DNA of 11,027 nt from Clostridia bacterium (lineage in GTDB: Bacteria; Bacillota_A; Clostridia; Christensenellales; Aristaeellaceae): NCBI GenBank assembly GCA_017412025.1, contig JAFQOY010000170.1, positions 1 through 11,027 of the forward strand. Direction: 5' to 3'. Position 1 is the first letter of the stretch. Every line of letters begins with the position of its first letter. The translations under genes and the position numbers were made by a program. Positions 5,869-11,027 of this stretch are shown piece by piece. The notes below the pieces were generated by a model. The model did not search any database and had not been told where the DNA came from. It saw nothing but the letters and a program-made list of their open reading frames with translations.

Positions 5869-6780
5869 ATGATCAACGCAAGCTTTGACGCGGCGCTGGG
5901 CAGGCGCGCGTCCATCAGCCGCATCTATCAGTACGACACAGGCCAGAGGCTGCGGCTGCACGGACTGCCCTCGCAGGGGGAGCTGACGGAGATGGACGAA
6001 CTGGTTTACGATCCGGCGCTCGGGCAGGAAAGCCGGCCTGCGGTTGCCTCGGTGCTGGTGCAGTACGGCTACGAATGGGACGAAAAGACGGAGGACCGCA
6101 CAGCGCTGCCCGAGGCGGACGGCACATGGATTGCGGAGATCCCGGACGAGTATCTGACGAGGACGGATCCGGTGCATCTGTATGTGCATGTATTCCACGG
6201 CGAGCGGACGGCGGACGCGGGCGGCGAGGAGATGCTGATCATGCGGGGGCGGACGCTGTATGAGGGCGTGTTCACGCCGATTGCGCGGCCTGCGCCCAAC
6301 AACATCGCCACGCCGGAACAGATTGCACAGTGGGAAAGCCGGACGGGCGCGAACGGCGACGTGACGCTTGTGCTGGCGGACGCGAAGGCGGCGGCGGAAA
6401 GAGCAGCGGCGGCGAAGGAGCGCGCGCTGGCTGCGGCCGCCGCGCTTGACAGGGAGAACGAAGATGTGGCGGAAAAGCCGATCACTGAAGCGCTGCAGGC
6501 GGCGCAGGACGCGGACAGGGCGCGGGAGACGCTGGCGGAGGTGACGGACGGCTGGGACGCGCTGCTGGTGGAGACAGAGAAGCTTGCGCCGGGCGCGGCG
6601 CCGACGGCCGCTGTGAGCATGGAAGGACGCAAAAAGAAGCTGACCTTTGGCCTGCCGCAGGGCGAGACGGGCGACAAGGGCGAAAAGGGCGACACGGGAC
6701 CGGCGGACATCACGATCACATCCGAGGTGATGGGCACGGCGGATGCGCCGACGATCCGGCTGACGATTGTGACGAAATGA
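5869..6780 (+). CDS. tail fibre with BppU-like N-domain, coiled coil and short collagen-like stalk
   Basis: This 303-residue predicted fibre or fibre-adaptor subunit has AAGGGGG at 5856-5862 ahead of its ATG. Residues 13-135 form a beta-rich N-domain (SISRIYQYDTGQRLRLHGLP...SVLVQYGYEW...GTWIAEIPDEYL...VHLYVHVFHG). This resembles the BppU-like N-terminal domains that dock receptor-binding proteins on Gram-positive phage particles. A linker ATPEQIAQWESRTG (147-160) leads into an Ala/Glu coiled coil (about 168-240). Then follow a collagen-like stub (QGETGDKGEKGDTGP, 264-278) and a short beta tail (ITITSEVMGTADAPTIRLTIVTK). There is no bulky tip domain, so the protein may act as a trimeric spacer or hold another adhesin. 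It shares the collagen stub with the next gene. Fibre role is likely; partner and receptor are unknown. Confidence 0.78.
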   Translation: MINASFDAALGRRASISRIYQYDTGQRLRLHGLPSQGELTEMDELVYDPALGQESRPAVASVLVQYGYEWDEKTEDRTALPEADGTWIAEIPDEYLTRTDPVHLYVHVFHGERTADAGGEEMLIMRGRTLYEGVFTPIARPAPNNIATPEQIAQWESRTGANGDVTLVLADAKAAAERAAAAKERALAAAAALDRENEDVAEKPITEALQAAQDADRARETLAEVTDGWDALLVETEKLAPGAAPTAAVSMEGRKKKLTFGLPQGETGDKGEKGDTGPADITITSEVMGTADAPTIRLTIVTK

Positions 6781-6816
6781 GCCGGAAAAGGAAGAACGGA
6801 AACAAGGAGGAAGGCG

Positions 6817-7233
6817 ATGAGCAGATCATGGAATGCGCTGATGCTGGAGGTATCCAACACCATCAGCGAGCTGTCGCAGGGCGTGGGCCTGGCAAACGGC
6901 GCAGCGGAAGCGGCAGGCATGGCGGCGGACAGCGCGCGCGAAGCCGGAGAGGAAGCCAGGGAGGCTGCGGCGGAAGCCGTGGAAGCGGCGCAGAGGGCGC
7001 AGGCGGCTTCTGCGCTGTGGGACGGCGATGTGAGCGCTGCGCTTGAAGTCAGCGCCGCGAAGGAAGAGGGCGTACGGATTGAAACGAACGAAGCGGGGGC
7101 AAAACACTTTGGCTTCACGATCCATCCGGCGGCAAAGGGCGACAAGGGAGAAAAGGGCGACACAGGCGAGAGCGGCGTGACGTTTGAACTGAGGGACGGA
7201 ACGAAGCTGTATATCACGACGAAGCTGGCGTAA
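6817..7233 (+). CDS. small fibre protein: coiled coil plus collagen-like stub
   Basis: This 138-residue protein has an ideal AAGGAGG site at 6804-6810, six bases from the ATG. Residues 1-25 are a short N-terminal helix. Residues 27-66 form an Ala/Glu-rich coiled coil (AAEAAGMAADSAREAGEEAR...). Residues 84-103 are beta-like (GVRIETNEAGAKHFGFTIHP), 107-120 a collagen-like run (KGDKGEKGDTGESG), and the end is a beta hairpin (VTFELRDGTKLYITTKLA). The C-terminal half matches the layout of the preceding fibre (FGL/FGF strand, GDKGEKGDTG, terminal strands), so the two are probably partial paralogues. It may be a shortened fibre or a companion chain of the same trimer stalk. No receptor-binding head is seen. 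Confidence 0.75.
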   Translation: MSRSWNALMLEVSNTISELSQGVGLANGAAEAAGMAADSAREAGEEAREAAAEAVEAAQRAQAASALWDGDVSAALEVSAAKEEGVRIETNEAGAKHFGFTIHPAAKGDKGEKGDTGESGVTFELRDGTKLYITTKLA

Positions 7234-7247
7234 GGAGGGGAGCGACG

Positions 7248-8174
7248 ATGGCAAATCTGGTTACGCCGGGCGTGTGGCATGACAGCATGGAGACGGGTCT
7301 CGAGGTTTATTCCGACAGTCAGTACTGGTATGTGAAGGTGAAGGAGAGCGGGGACGTCCGCTTCAGCTATCCCAAGACCGTGGATGTGTTTGTGGTGGGC
7401 GGCGGCGGCGCAGGCGGCAGCGGCAACGGCGCATCCGGCGGAGGCGGCGGATACACGCAGACCGTGCGCGGCGTGAGGATCGACCGGAACACGAATTACC
7501 GCGTCGTCATCGGCGCGGGGGGAAAAGCGAGCTACTGGACGGACACGGAAAACGGCGCGGGACAGGGCGGAGAAGGCGGGGAGACGCGCTTTTCGCTGGG
7601 GGATACGGTCATCGCGAGCGCGGCGGGCGGCAAGGGCGGAACCGTGCTGGCGGACGACCAGGGCGCACGCGGCGGCGCAGGCGGAAGCGGCGGCGGCGCG
7701 GGCACCTATGTGGACTCTGCGGCGGCAATCGGCGGCGCAGGCGGCAGCGACGGCGGAGACGGAAATCCGGCTCAGAACGTGCCGCAGACCCAGATGTCCT
7801 TCGGCGGCGCTGGACAGGGATCGACAACCCGGGCGTTCGGCACGGGCGAACTGTATGCGGGCGGCGGAGGCGGATCGAGCCGCGAATCGCCGACGGGCGC
7901 AGCGGGCGGCGATGGCGGCGGCGGCAGGGGCGGCAGCCGCTACGGCAGCGTGAATATCGATCCTGAGCCCGGAGAGCCCAACACGGGCGGCGGAGGCGGC
8001 GGAGCGACGTGGAAGGAAAGCATCGGCGGCGAAGGCGGCAGCGGCGTGGTGATCATCCGCGGAGATGAGCCGGATCTGCTGCCGGTATGGTTTGACGGCG
8101 TACAGCTGTCGGAAATGTATCTGGACGAGATCCCGGTGGAGAACATGGTGTATAACGGGCGGAAGCTGTTTTAA
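7248..8174 (+). CDS. glycine-rich tail adhesin
   Basis: This 308-residue protein is a likely receptor-binding adhesin. TAAGGAGGGG at 7231-7240 overlaps the preceding stop and sets the ATG. Residues 1-50 are a beta-type lead (SDSQYWYVKVKESGDVRFSYPKTVDVFVV). They run into a long glycine-rich region (about 51-270) with many GG/GGG clusters separated by short polar loops (GGYTQTVRG, TNYRVVIGAGGK, TRFSLGDTVIASAAGGKGG, ELYAGGGGG). VDVFVVGGGGAGG at the start and GGSGVVIIR at the end are the hallmarks of the Gly-rich domain of phage tail proteins. Structures such as the phage S16 gp38 adhesin show that glycine runs can pack as polyglycine-II helices carrying variable loops. Residues 277-308 (LLPVWFDGVQLSEMYLDEIPVENMVYNGRKLF) form a conserved-looking VxxDGVxL..MY..GxxL end cap. 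Target and partner are unknown. Confidence 0.8.
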   Translation: MANLVTPGVWHDSMETGLEVYSDSQYWYVKVKESGDVRFSYPKTVDVFVVGGGGAGGSGNGASGGGGGYTQTVRGVRIDRNTNYRVVIGAGGKASYWTDTENGAGQGGEGGETRFSLGDTVIASAAGGKGGTVLADDQGARGGAGGSGGGAGTYVDSAAAIGGAGGSDGGDGNPAQNVPQTQMSFGGAGQGSTTRAFGTGELYAGGGGGSSRESPTGAAGGDGGGGRGGSRYGSVNIDPEPGEPNTGGGGGGATWKESIGGEGGSGVVIIRGDEPDLLPVWFDGVQLSEMYLDEIPVENMVYNGRKLF

Positions 8175-8186
8175 GGAGGAAAGACG

Positions 8187-8645
8187 ATGAATGTCAGAAT
8201 CAACGGAACGATTGTGGAAAACATGGACGTGCGCCTGAGCAGCGACAGGAAAAGCCTGACGCTGAAAACGGAAAAGCTGGGCATGCCGCTTGAGCGGATG
8301 GCGGCGCTGCTTGAAGGCGAGCCGGGGATCGAAGTGATGAACGGCGCGGGCGTGACGTCGATGTACCGCGGGATGAAGCTGACGTCGCTGGTGACGCAGG
8401 CGCGGGGCGGCGCGCTGACGATGACGGCGTGCCTGCAGGTGGAGAGGATCCATGAGGACACGGCTGCTGCGCTTGAAAAGAAGATTGAAGAGCTGAAGCA
8501 GACGGTGGATATGCAGAGGCGGATGATTGACAGGCAGAATGACGCCATGACGCAGATGAACCGGGCGCTGGAGGCTGCTTCCGCGGCGGCGAAGAGCGCG
8601 CGGGATGCGATTGCTGCGCTTGAGGAGGGGATTGCATATGCCTGA
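8187..8645 (+). CDS. small tail-module protein: beta domain plus C-terminal coiled coil
   Basis: This 152-residue protein of unknown function has an AAGGAGG site at 8173-8179 that overlaps the stop of the adhesin gene, so the two are probably coupled. Residues 1-86 look like a small beta domain (VRINGTIVENMDVRLSSDRKSLTLKTEK... GIEVMNGAGVTSMYRGMKLTSLVTQA... LTMTACLQVE). Residues 88-150 are a long amphipathic helix (EDTAAALEKKIEELKQTVDMQRRMIDRQNDAMTQM...), very likely a coiled coil giving dimer or trimer formation. Such small beta-plus-coil proteins are often found beside carbohydrate-binding tail proteins in Clostridia phages. I suggest a linker or chaperone-like role in the adhesion complex, without direct proof. 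The gene end overlaps the next start by 8 bases. Confidence 0.72.
   Translation: MNVRINGTIVENMDVRLSSDRKSLTLKTEKLGMPLERMAALLEGEPGIEVMNGAGVTSMYRGMKLTSLVTQARGGALTMTACLQVERIHEDTAAALEKKIEELKQTVDMQRRMIDRQNDAMTQMNRALEAASAAAKSARDAIAALEEGIAYA
8622..8630 (+). promoter_or_regulatory. ribosome binding site fixing the start at 8638
   Basis: GAGGAGGGG lies seven bases ahead of the ATG at 8638, inside the end of the preceding gene. The alternative in-frame ATG at 8605 has no such site, so the shorter protein is preferred. Confidence 0.7.
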
Positions 8646-9066
8646 TCTGAGCAGGCTGCGCGCCGTCGGCATGATGGCGGCGAGGAAGGCGCGGGAGACA
8701 GCGCCGCAGGAGACGGCCAACGGCGTGATCGACCTGGCCCCGCTGCTTGCCCCCTGGAAGGAGGGCGCGCACAACGCCGGGGAGATCGTATTATACAAGG
8801 GATACCCGTACAGGGTCGTGCAGATGCACGACTCGACGGGCAGCCCCGGCTGGAACCCGGAGGAGGCCAGGAGCCTGTTTGCGCCGTACCACGGGACGGA
8901 CGCAAAGCACGCGCTGGCGTGGAGGCAGCCGACGGGCGCGCACGATGCGTACATGGAAAACGAGTTTATGACGTATGGCGGGCAGGTATATCGCTGCACG
9001 GCGGACGGCACGGTGCACGATCCGGGCGTGCTTGCAGCCGGTTGGGAGGCGATCATGGATGTTTAA
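8638..9066 (+). CDS. tail protein with two CBM5/12-like carbohydrate-binding modules
   Basis: This 142-residue protein probably binds cell-wall or capsular glycan. Residues 1-35 are a helical, partly basic lead (SRLRAVGMMAARKARE). Module 1 (about 38-85) reads APWKEGAHNAGEIVLYKGYPYRVVQMH then GWNPEEARSLFAPY. Module 2 (about 94-140) reads AWRQPTGAHDAYMENEFMTYGG then QVYRCTADG and PGVLAAGWEAI. The repeated plan W..G..Y..G..V.Y.G..Y......G..P.......W is that of carbohydrate-binding families 5/12 (chitin-binding type 3 fold), with exposed aromatics at Trp40, Tyr56/Tyr58, Trp72, Trp95, Tyr118 and Trp136. It overlaps the previous gene by 8 bases and the next by 8 bases. A paralogue with the same two-module plan lies at 10188-10706. 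No catalytic domain is present. The glycan is unknown. Confidence 0.75.
   Translation: MPDLSRLRAVGMMAARKARETAPQETANGVIDLAPLLAPWKEGAHNAGEIVLYKGYPYRVVQMHDSTGSPGWNPEEARSLFAPYHGTDAKHALAWRQPTGAHDAYMENEFMTYGGQVYRCTADGTVHDPGVLAAGWEAIMDV
9044..9049 (+). promoter_or_regulatory. ribosome binding site fixing the start at 9059
   Basis: GGGAGG lies nine bases ahead of the ATG at 9059, within the last codons of the preceding gene. The longer in-frame reading from 8975 would run 92 bases into that gene without such a site. Confidence 0.6.
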
Positions 9067-9412
9067 GGTGAGCGGACGGACAATTCAGGTGAGCCAGGGA
9101 GATACGGGCGTGCTCCATTTTGACGTGGAGGACATGCCGCTCGGCAAAAGGGACAGGGCGGTATTCACGGTGAAAAAGCGCACGGGCGGCGTGATCATGC
9201 GCAAGATCGCCGCGCCGGAGGGAAACGTGTTCCGCATCCCGTTTGTGAACGCGGACACGCAGAGCTGGAAGCCGGATACATACGAATGGGATCTGCGGAT
9301 TGTGCTGGATCCGGTGTACGGCGCGGGCGGAGACGTCACGGACGGGCGTGAGGTGATCACGCCGTTTCCGCCCGGCGCGCTGATGGTGATGAAGGTGGTG
9401 GGCAGCGTATGA
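9059..9412 (+). CDS. small BppU-like beta tail protein
   Basis: This 117-residue protein is a compact all-beta domain. It reads MFKVSGRTIQVSQGDTGVLHFDV (1-23), then RAVFTVKKRTGGVIMRKI (33-50), VFRIPFVNADTQSWKPDTYEWDLRIVLD (57-84) and VITPFPPGALMVMKVVGSV (99-117). The order 'I...GDT..L.F.V', 'VFTVKK......I.K', 'Y.WDL.I......VITPFPPG.L.I..VV' is typical of small N-terminal-BppU-like tail proteins of Bacillota phages. These sit on the distal tail and hold receptor-binding proteins. It contains no fibre or coil. It overlaps the preceding gene by 8 bases and the next by the 4-base ATGA, so it is probably made stoichiometrically with the following fibre and may be its docking adaptor. Confidence 0.75.
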   Translation: MFKVSGRTIQVSQGDTGVLHFDVEDMPLGKRDRAVFTVKKRTGGVIMRKIAAPEGNVFRIPFVNADTQSWKPDTYEWDLRIVLDPVYGAGGDVTDGREVITPFPPGALMVMKVVGSV

Positions 9413-10191
9413 AGATCTTTACGGATGCGCAGACGGTCAGGACACAGATTGACGGATTCCGCGGACTGCCGGGCAGGGACGGACGCGACGGCGCAGACGG
9501 AGCGCCGGGTAAGAACGGATACACGCCGCAAAAGGGCGTCGATTATTTTGACGGAGCGCCCGGTAAAGACGGACAGGACGGCGCGCAAGGTGAAAAAGGA
9601 GTGGACGGCGTATCGCCCGTTGTGACGCTGGCGCGGGAAGAAGACGGCGTGCGCATCGGCGTGAGGGATGCGGAGGGCGAAAAGAGCGCAAAGGTGTACG
9701 ACGGCGCGGACGGGACGCATACATCTGCGGTGTTGATTGCTGATGAGACGATTGAGACAGAGGACGGCTCTGCAATCGCCGCGTATGTCAAAGAGCTTGA
9801 AAAGAGATACCGGCGCGTTGCCGCGATGATGTATATGCCGGACGCTGTGGGTGGCGCGAAGTACATCAACATCTGGAACGAGGATGTGGAGCCAATAAAA
9901 AGCGCTCACGCTGCCAAGAGCGTTTGCTATATTTCCGGAACGCACAAGATCGTAGCGTTTGACATTGAGACAACCGGAGTAATCCTCGACGGCAGGGCTG
10001 GCACTGGAGCGTCTACCGATAACGGCTATGCAACATCTTATATGCTGGTGAATAAGCTCACTCGCAACGATCATATCGACGCGGTATATGCGATGAAATA
10101 CATCACCGGATTCAGCATTTGCTTTGCTGTGCCAAGCGGAACGCGGGTGGTAGTATATGGCTGGCCTTATGAAGGGAGCGATGAAGCGTGA
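9409..10191 (+). CDS. collagen-like tail fibre with an unrecognised C-terminal tip
   Basis: This 260-residue likely receptor-binding fibre starts at the ATGA overlap with the preceding gene. Residues 1-15 are a short base (MKIFTDAQTVRTQID). Residues 16-68 are collagen-like Gly-X-Y runs (GLPGRDGRDGADGAPGKNG, GAPGKDGQDGAQGEKGVDG), interrupted by YTPQKGVDYFD (38-48), which is typical for Clostridia phage fibres. Residues 68-101 (VSPVVTLAREEDGVRIGVRDAEGEKSAKVYDG) form a small repeat-like beta segment seen in such fibres. Residues 118-142 are helical (DGSAIAAYVKELEKRYRRV). Residues 145-260 are a tip I do not recognise (YINIWNEDVEPIKSAH, VAFDIETTGVILDGRAG, NGYATSYMLVN, FSICFAVPSGTRVVVYGWPYEG), probably beta-rich. 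From about base 9885 the DNA falls to about 50 percent GC, suggesting the tip was acquired separately. The end overlaps the next GTG by 4 bases. Confidence 0.8.
   Translation: MKIFTDAQTVRTQIDGFRGLPGRDGRDGADGAPGKNGYTPQKGVDYFDGAPGKDGQDGAQGEKGVDGVSPVVTLAREEDGVRIGVRDAEGEKSAKVYDGADGTHTSAVLIADETIETEDGSAIAAYVKELEKRYRRVAAMMYMPDAVGGAKYINIWNEDVEPIKSAHAAKSVCYISGTHKIVAFDIETTGVILDGRAGTGASTDNGYATSYMLVNKLTRNDHIDAVYAMKYITGFSICFAVPSGTRVVVYGWPYEGSDEA
9496..9573 (+). repeat. near-identical direct repeat inside the collagen-like stalk
   Basis: A 24-base unit beginning GACGGAGCGCC occurs at 9496-9519 and at 9550-9573, 54 bases (18 codons) apart, with three mismatches by eye. It encodes DGAPGKNG and DGAPGKDG. It probably arose by duplication of the stalk unit and may mediate length change by recombination. 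Confidence 0.6.
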
Positions 10192-10706
10192 AAATCTGGC
10201 AAAACGGTAGTGTCCGCAACATGACGGAAGAAGAGATCAAGGCGCACAACAAAGAGATGCGCCGTGCAGCGCTTGAGGAAAGGCGGCGCAGCATGTCTCA
10301 GGACGAGGTCAGCCGCCTGCTGATCGCGCAGCAGATCAACAGTCTTGATGTTGACGACAATACCGCGCTGCGGATGAAGGAATTCTATCCGGCGTGGACG
10401 GCAGGAACAGCCTATCCGGCAGGCCACAAGCTGCGCTATGACGGCAGGCTCTGGCGCGTAATGCAGGCGCATACCAGTCAGACGGGCTGGGAGCCGGATC
10501 AGGCAGCGAGCCTGTTTGAAATGATCAACGAGACGCACGAGGGCACGGAGGATGATCCTATCCCCTATAGCGGCAACATGGCGCTGGTATCCGGGTTGAT
10601 CTATGCGCAGGACGGCGAGTTTTACCGCTGCATCCGTGACAGCGGCAATCCTGTATATCACAATCTGGCTGATCTGGTCGGTCTGTACGCAGAGGTATTG
10701 GAATGA
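10188..10706 (+). CDS. tail protein with tandem CBM5/12-like modules (paralogue of 8638-9066)
   Basis: This 172-residue protein starts at GTG (base 10188), overlapping the preceding stop by four bases. GGGAG at 10174-10178 supports it, and the nearby ATG at 10181 leads to an early stop. Residues 1-66 are charged and helical (MKIWQNGSVRNMTEEEIKAH..., then SQDEVSRLLIAQQINSLDVDDNTALRMKEF), a typical lead of these tail proteins that may anchor to the baseplate. Module 1 (about 68-112) reads PAWTAGTAYPAGHKLRYDGR then LWRVMQAHTSQTGWEPDQ. Module 2 (about 121-170) is more diverged (PYSGNMALVSGLIYAQDGEFYRC). Trp70, Tyr85, Trp90 and Trp102 match the binding-face aromatics of the CBM5/12-type fold. Like its paralogue it lacks a catalytic domain. 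It probably binds host surface glycan. It closes the adhesion cassette, and no gene follows in the window. Confidence 0.78.
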   Translation: MKIWQNGSVRNMTEEEIKAHNKEMRRAALEERRRSMSQDEVSRLLIAQQINSLDVDDNTALRMKEFYPAWTAGTAYPAGHKLRYDGRLWRVMQAHTSQTGWEPDQAASLFEMINETHEGTEDDPIPYSGNMALVSGLIYAQDGEFYRCIRDSGNPVYHNLADLVGLYAEVLE

Positions 10707-10711
10707 TCAGC

Positions 10712-10806
10712 GAAGCACTCCCTCCGTCACGGCATGCGCCGTGCCACCTCCCTCAGGAGGGAGGCAGCAAAGCAGGGCTGCGAATGGCAGAAACCAATCA
10801 TCTGAA
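10712..10806 (-). repeat. REP-like unit A1
   Basis: The 95-base unit runs from GAAGCACTCCC to CATCTGAA. Stem II is CACGGC (10728-10733) with GCCGTG (10738-10743) around ATGC. Stem I is CCTCCCT (10747-10753) with AGGGAGG (10758-10764). A weaker CTGC/GCAG hairpin (10778-10781 with 10787-10790) follows. Read on the minus strand, the order matches unit B. Confidence 0.8.
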
Positions 10807-10835
10807 AAGCAGCATAACAGAGAAACAGGCATGAA

Positions 10836-10918
10836 AAGCCGGAAGGCTTCTTTGAAGGCTCCCTCTTGAGGGAGCTGTCAGCGAAGCTGACTGCGGGAGT
10901 GAAGGAAGGGCGCTTCCT
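10836..10918 (+). repeat. REP-like unit B (inverted relative) with flanking hairpins
   Basis: The core has stem I GCTCCCTC (10858-10865) with GAGGGAGC (10868-10875) and stem II GTCAGC (10877-10882) with GCTGAC (10886-10891) around GAA. It is followed by TGCGGGAGTG. It aligns with the reverse complement of A1 and A2. It is flanked by an AAGCC/GGCTT hairpin with a GGAA loop (10836-10849) and an AGGAAG/CTTCCT hairpin with a GGCG loop (10903-10918). Confidence 0.75.
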
Positions 10919-10934
10919 CCGTACAGCTTGCGCA

Positions 10935-11027
10935 GAAGCACTCCCTCCGTCATGCCTGCGGCATGCCACCTCCCTCAAGAGGGAGGCAGCAAAGCTGTTC
11001 TGCGAAAGCAGAAACCAGTCATCTGAA
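10935..11027 (-). repeat. REP-like unit A2 (reaches window end)
   Basis: The 93 bases begin with the same GAAGCACTCCC and end with CATCTGAA as A1 does. Stem II is CATGCC (10951-10956) with GGCATG (10960-10965) around TGC. Stem I is CCTCCCTC (10969-10976) with GAGGGAGG (10979-10986) around AA. A third hairpin, TTCTGC/GCAGAA with a GAAA loop, lies at 10998-11013. Confidence 0.8.

Larger units (their letters stand above)
10707..11027. repeat. gene-free repeat region: three REP/BIME-like stem-loop units
   Basis: These 321 bases hold no credible gene; the open frames crossing it lack ribosome binding sites and read repeat sequence. Two closely similar direct copies (A1 at 10712-10806, A2 at 10935-11027) flank an inverted, shorter relative (B, core 10857-10905), so orientation alternates minus, plus, minus. 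Every unit has a stem I with CTCCCTC/GAGGGAG around a two-base loop, a variable stem II, and a conserved (G)GGGAGTG/CACTCCC end. This layout is that of bacterial interspersed mosaic elements. Similar sequences are, from memory, frequent between genes in gut Clostridia. The region lies where the structural block ends. A2 reaches the window edge and may continue. Confidence 0.8.

Noticed and set aside
8605..8637. Longer N-terminus for the tandem-CBM protein
   Set aside because: The ATG at 8605 has no ribosome binding site, whereas GAGGAGGGG sits just before the ATG at 8638.
6069..9056. Very long (995-codon) open frame on the minus strand
   Set aside because: It runs antisense to several well-supported fibre genes and across their junctions. 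The product is low-complexity (Ala/Arg/Ser/Pro), as expected from GC-rich codon-biased DNA, and there is no ribosome binding site.
8975..9058. Longer N-terminus for the small BppU-like protein
   Set aside because: The extension is a frame-shifted shadow of the preceding gene (Arg-rich). The family start MFKV.G.TI..S.GDT begins at 9059.
9409..10706. Diversity-generating retroelement variable region in a fibre tip
   Set aside because: No reverse transcriptase, template repeat or adenine-biased variable repeat is visible in the window.
10603..10869. 88-codon + strand frame entering the repeat region
   Set aside because: It overlaps the last CBM gene in another frame and then reads repeat DNA, with no ribosome binding site.
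10727..10978. 83-codon minus-strand frame across the repeats
   Set aside because: The frame exists only because the hairpin repeats lack stops; the product is not protein-like and no start signal is present.
10712..11027. CRISPR array
   Set aside because: The repeats alternate in orientation, are long and self-folding, and have no regularly sized spacers.

Overview
The window is a one-directional block of phage structural genes, all on the + strand. It most likely comes from a prophage or phage of a GC-rich, gut-type Clostridia/Bacillota host. Three things support this. Nearly every gene has a strong purine-rich AAGGAGG-like ribosome binding site. The tail-fibre domains (collar-like YPVGS...FGGTW, collagen-like GYTP..GVDYFDG, tandem carbohydrate-binding W..G motifs) are the style found in Clostridia phages. 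The non-coding end carries stem-loop repeats that resemble, from memory, dispersed repeats of gut Clostridia. No host gene, integrase or attachment site is visible, so prophage versus free phage cannot be decided here.

Layout. 1-211: a small AT-richer SH3-like gene at the left edge. 212-401: a structured intergenic stretch with strong stem-loops. 402-2350: the head module, with a scaffold-like acidic protein, an N4-gp56-type major capsid protein and a small head-associated protein that may be a decoration protein. 2379-5192: an unrecognised coiled-coil protein with Ser-rich ends, a head-tail adaptor and a long beta-propeller-like tail nozzle. 5245-10706: a nine-gene adhesion module. It holds a collar/short-fibre protein, a BppU-like N-domain fibre with a coil and collagen stub, a second small coil/collagen protein, a glycine-rich adhesin, a coiled-coil protein, two proteins with tandem CBM5/12-like modules, a small BppU-like beta protein and a longer collagen-type fibre with an unrecognised tip. 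10707-11027: no gene, but three related stem-loop repeats in alternating orientation.

How the parts fit. The adaptor and nozzle, together with the absence of tape-measure, tube or sheath genes, suggest a short-tailed (podovirus-type) particle. Terminase and portal would be expected just left of the window, and lysis genes to the right. The adhesion module is large for such a particle. The last genes are translationally coupled (8, 8, 4 and 4 base overlaps). No convincing promoter is seen, so the genes are probably read from an upstream late promoter. Uneven expression could be set by hairpins around the capsid gene and by ribosome binding site strength.

No clearly new enzymatic or defence system is visible. 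The most interesting items are the alternating REP/BIME-like repeats with compensatory stem changes, the mosaic fibre with a composition break at its C-terminal tip, and the structured RNA signals flanking the capsid gene.
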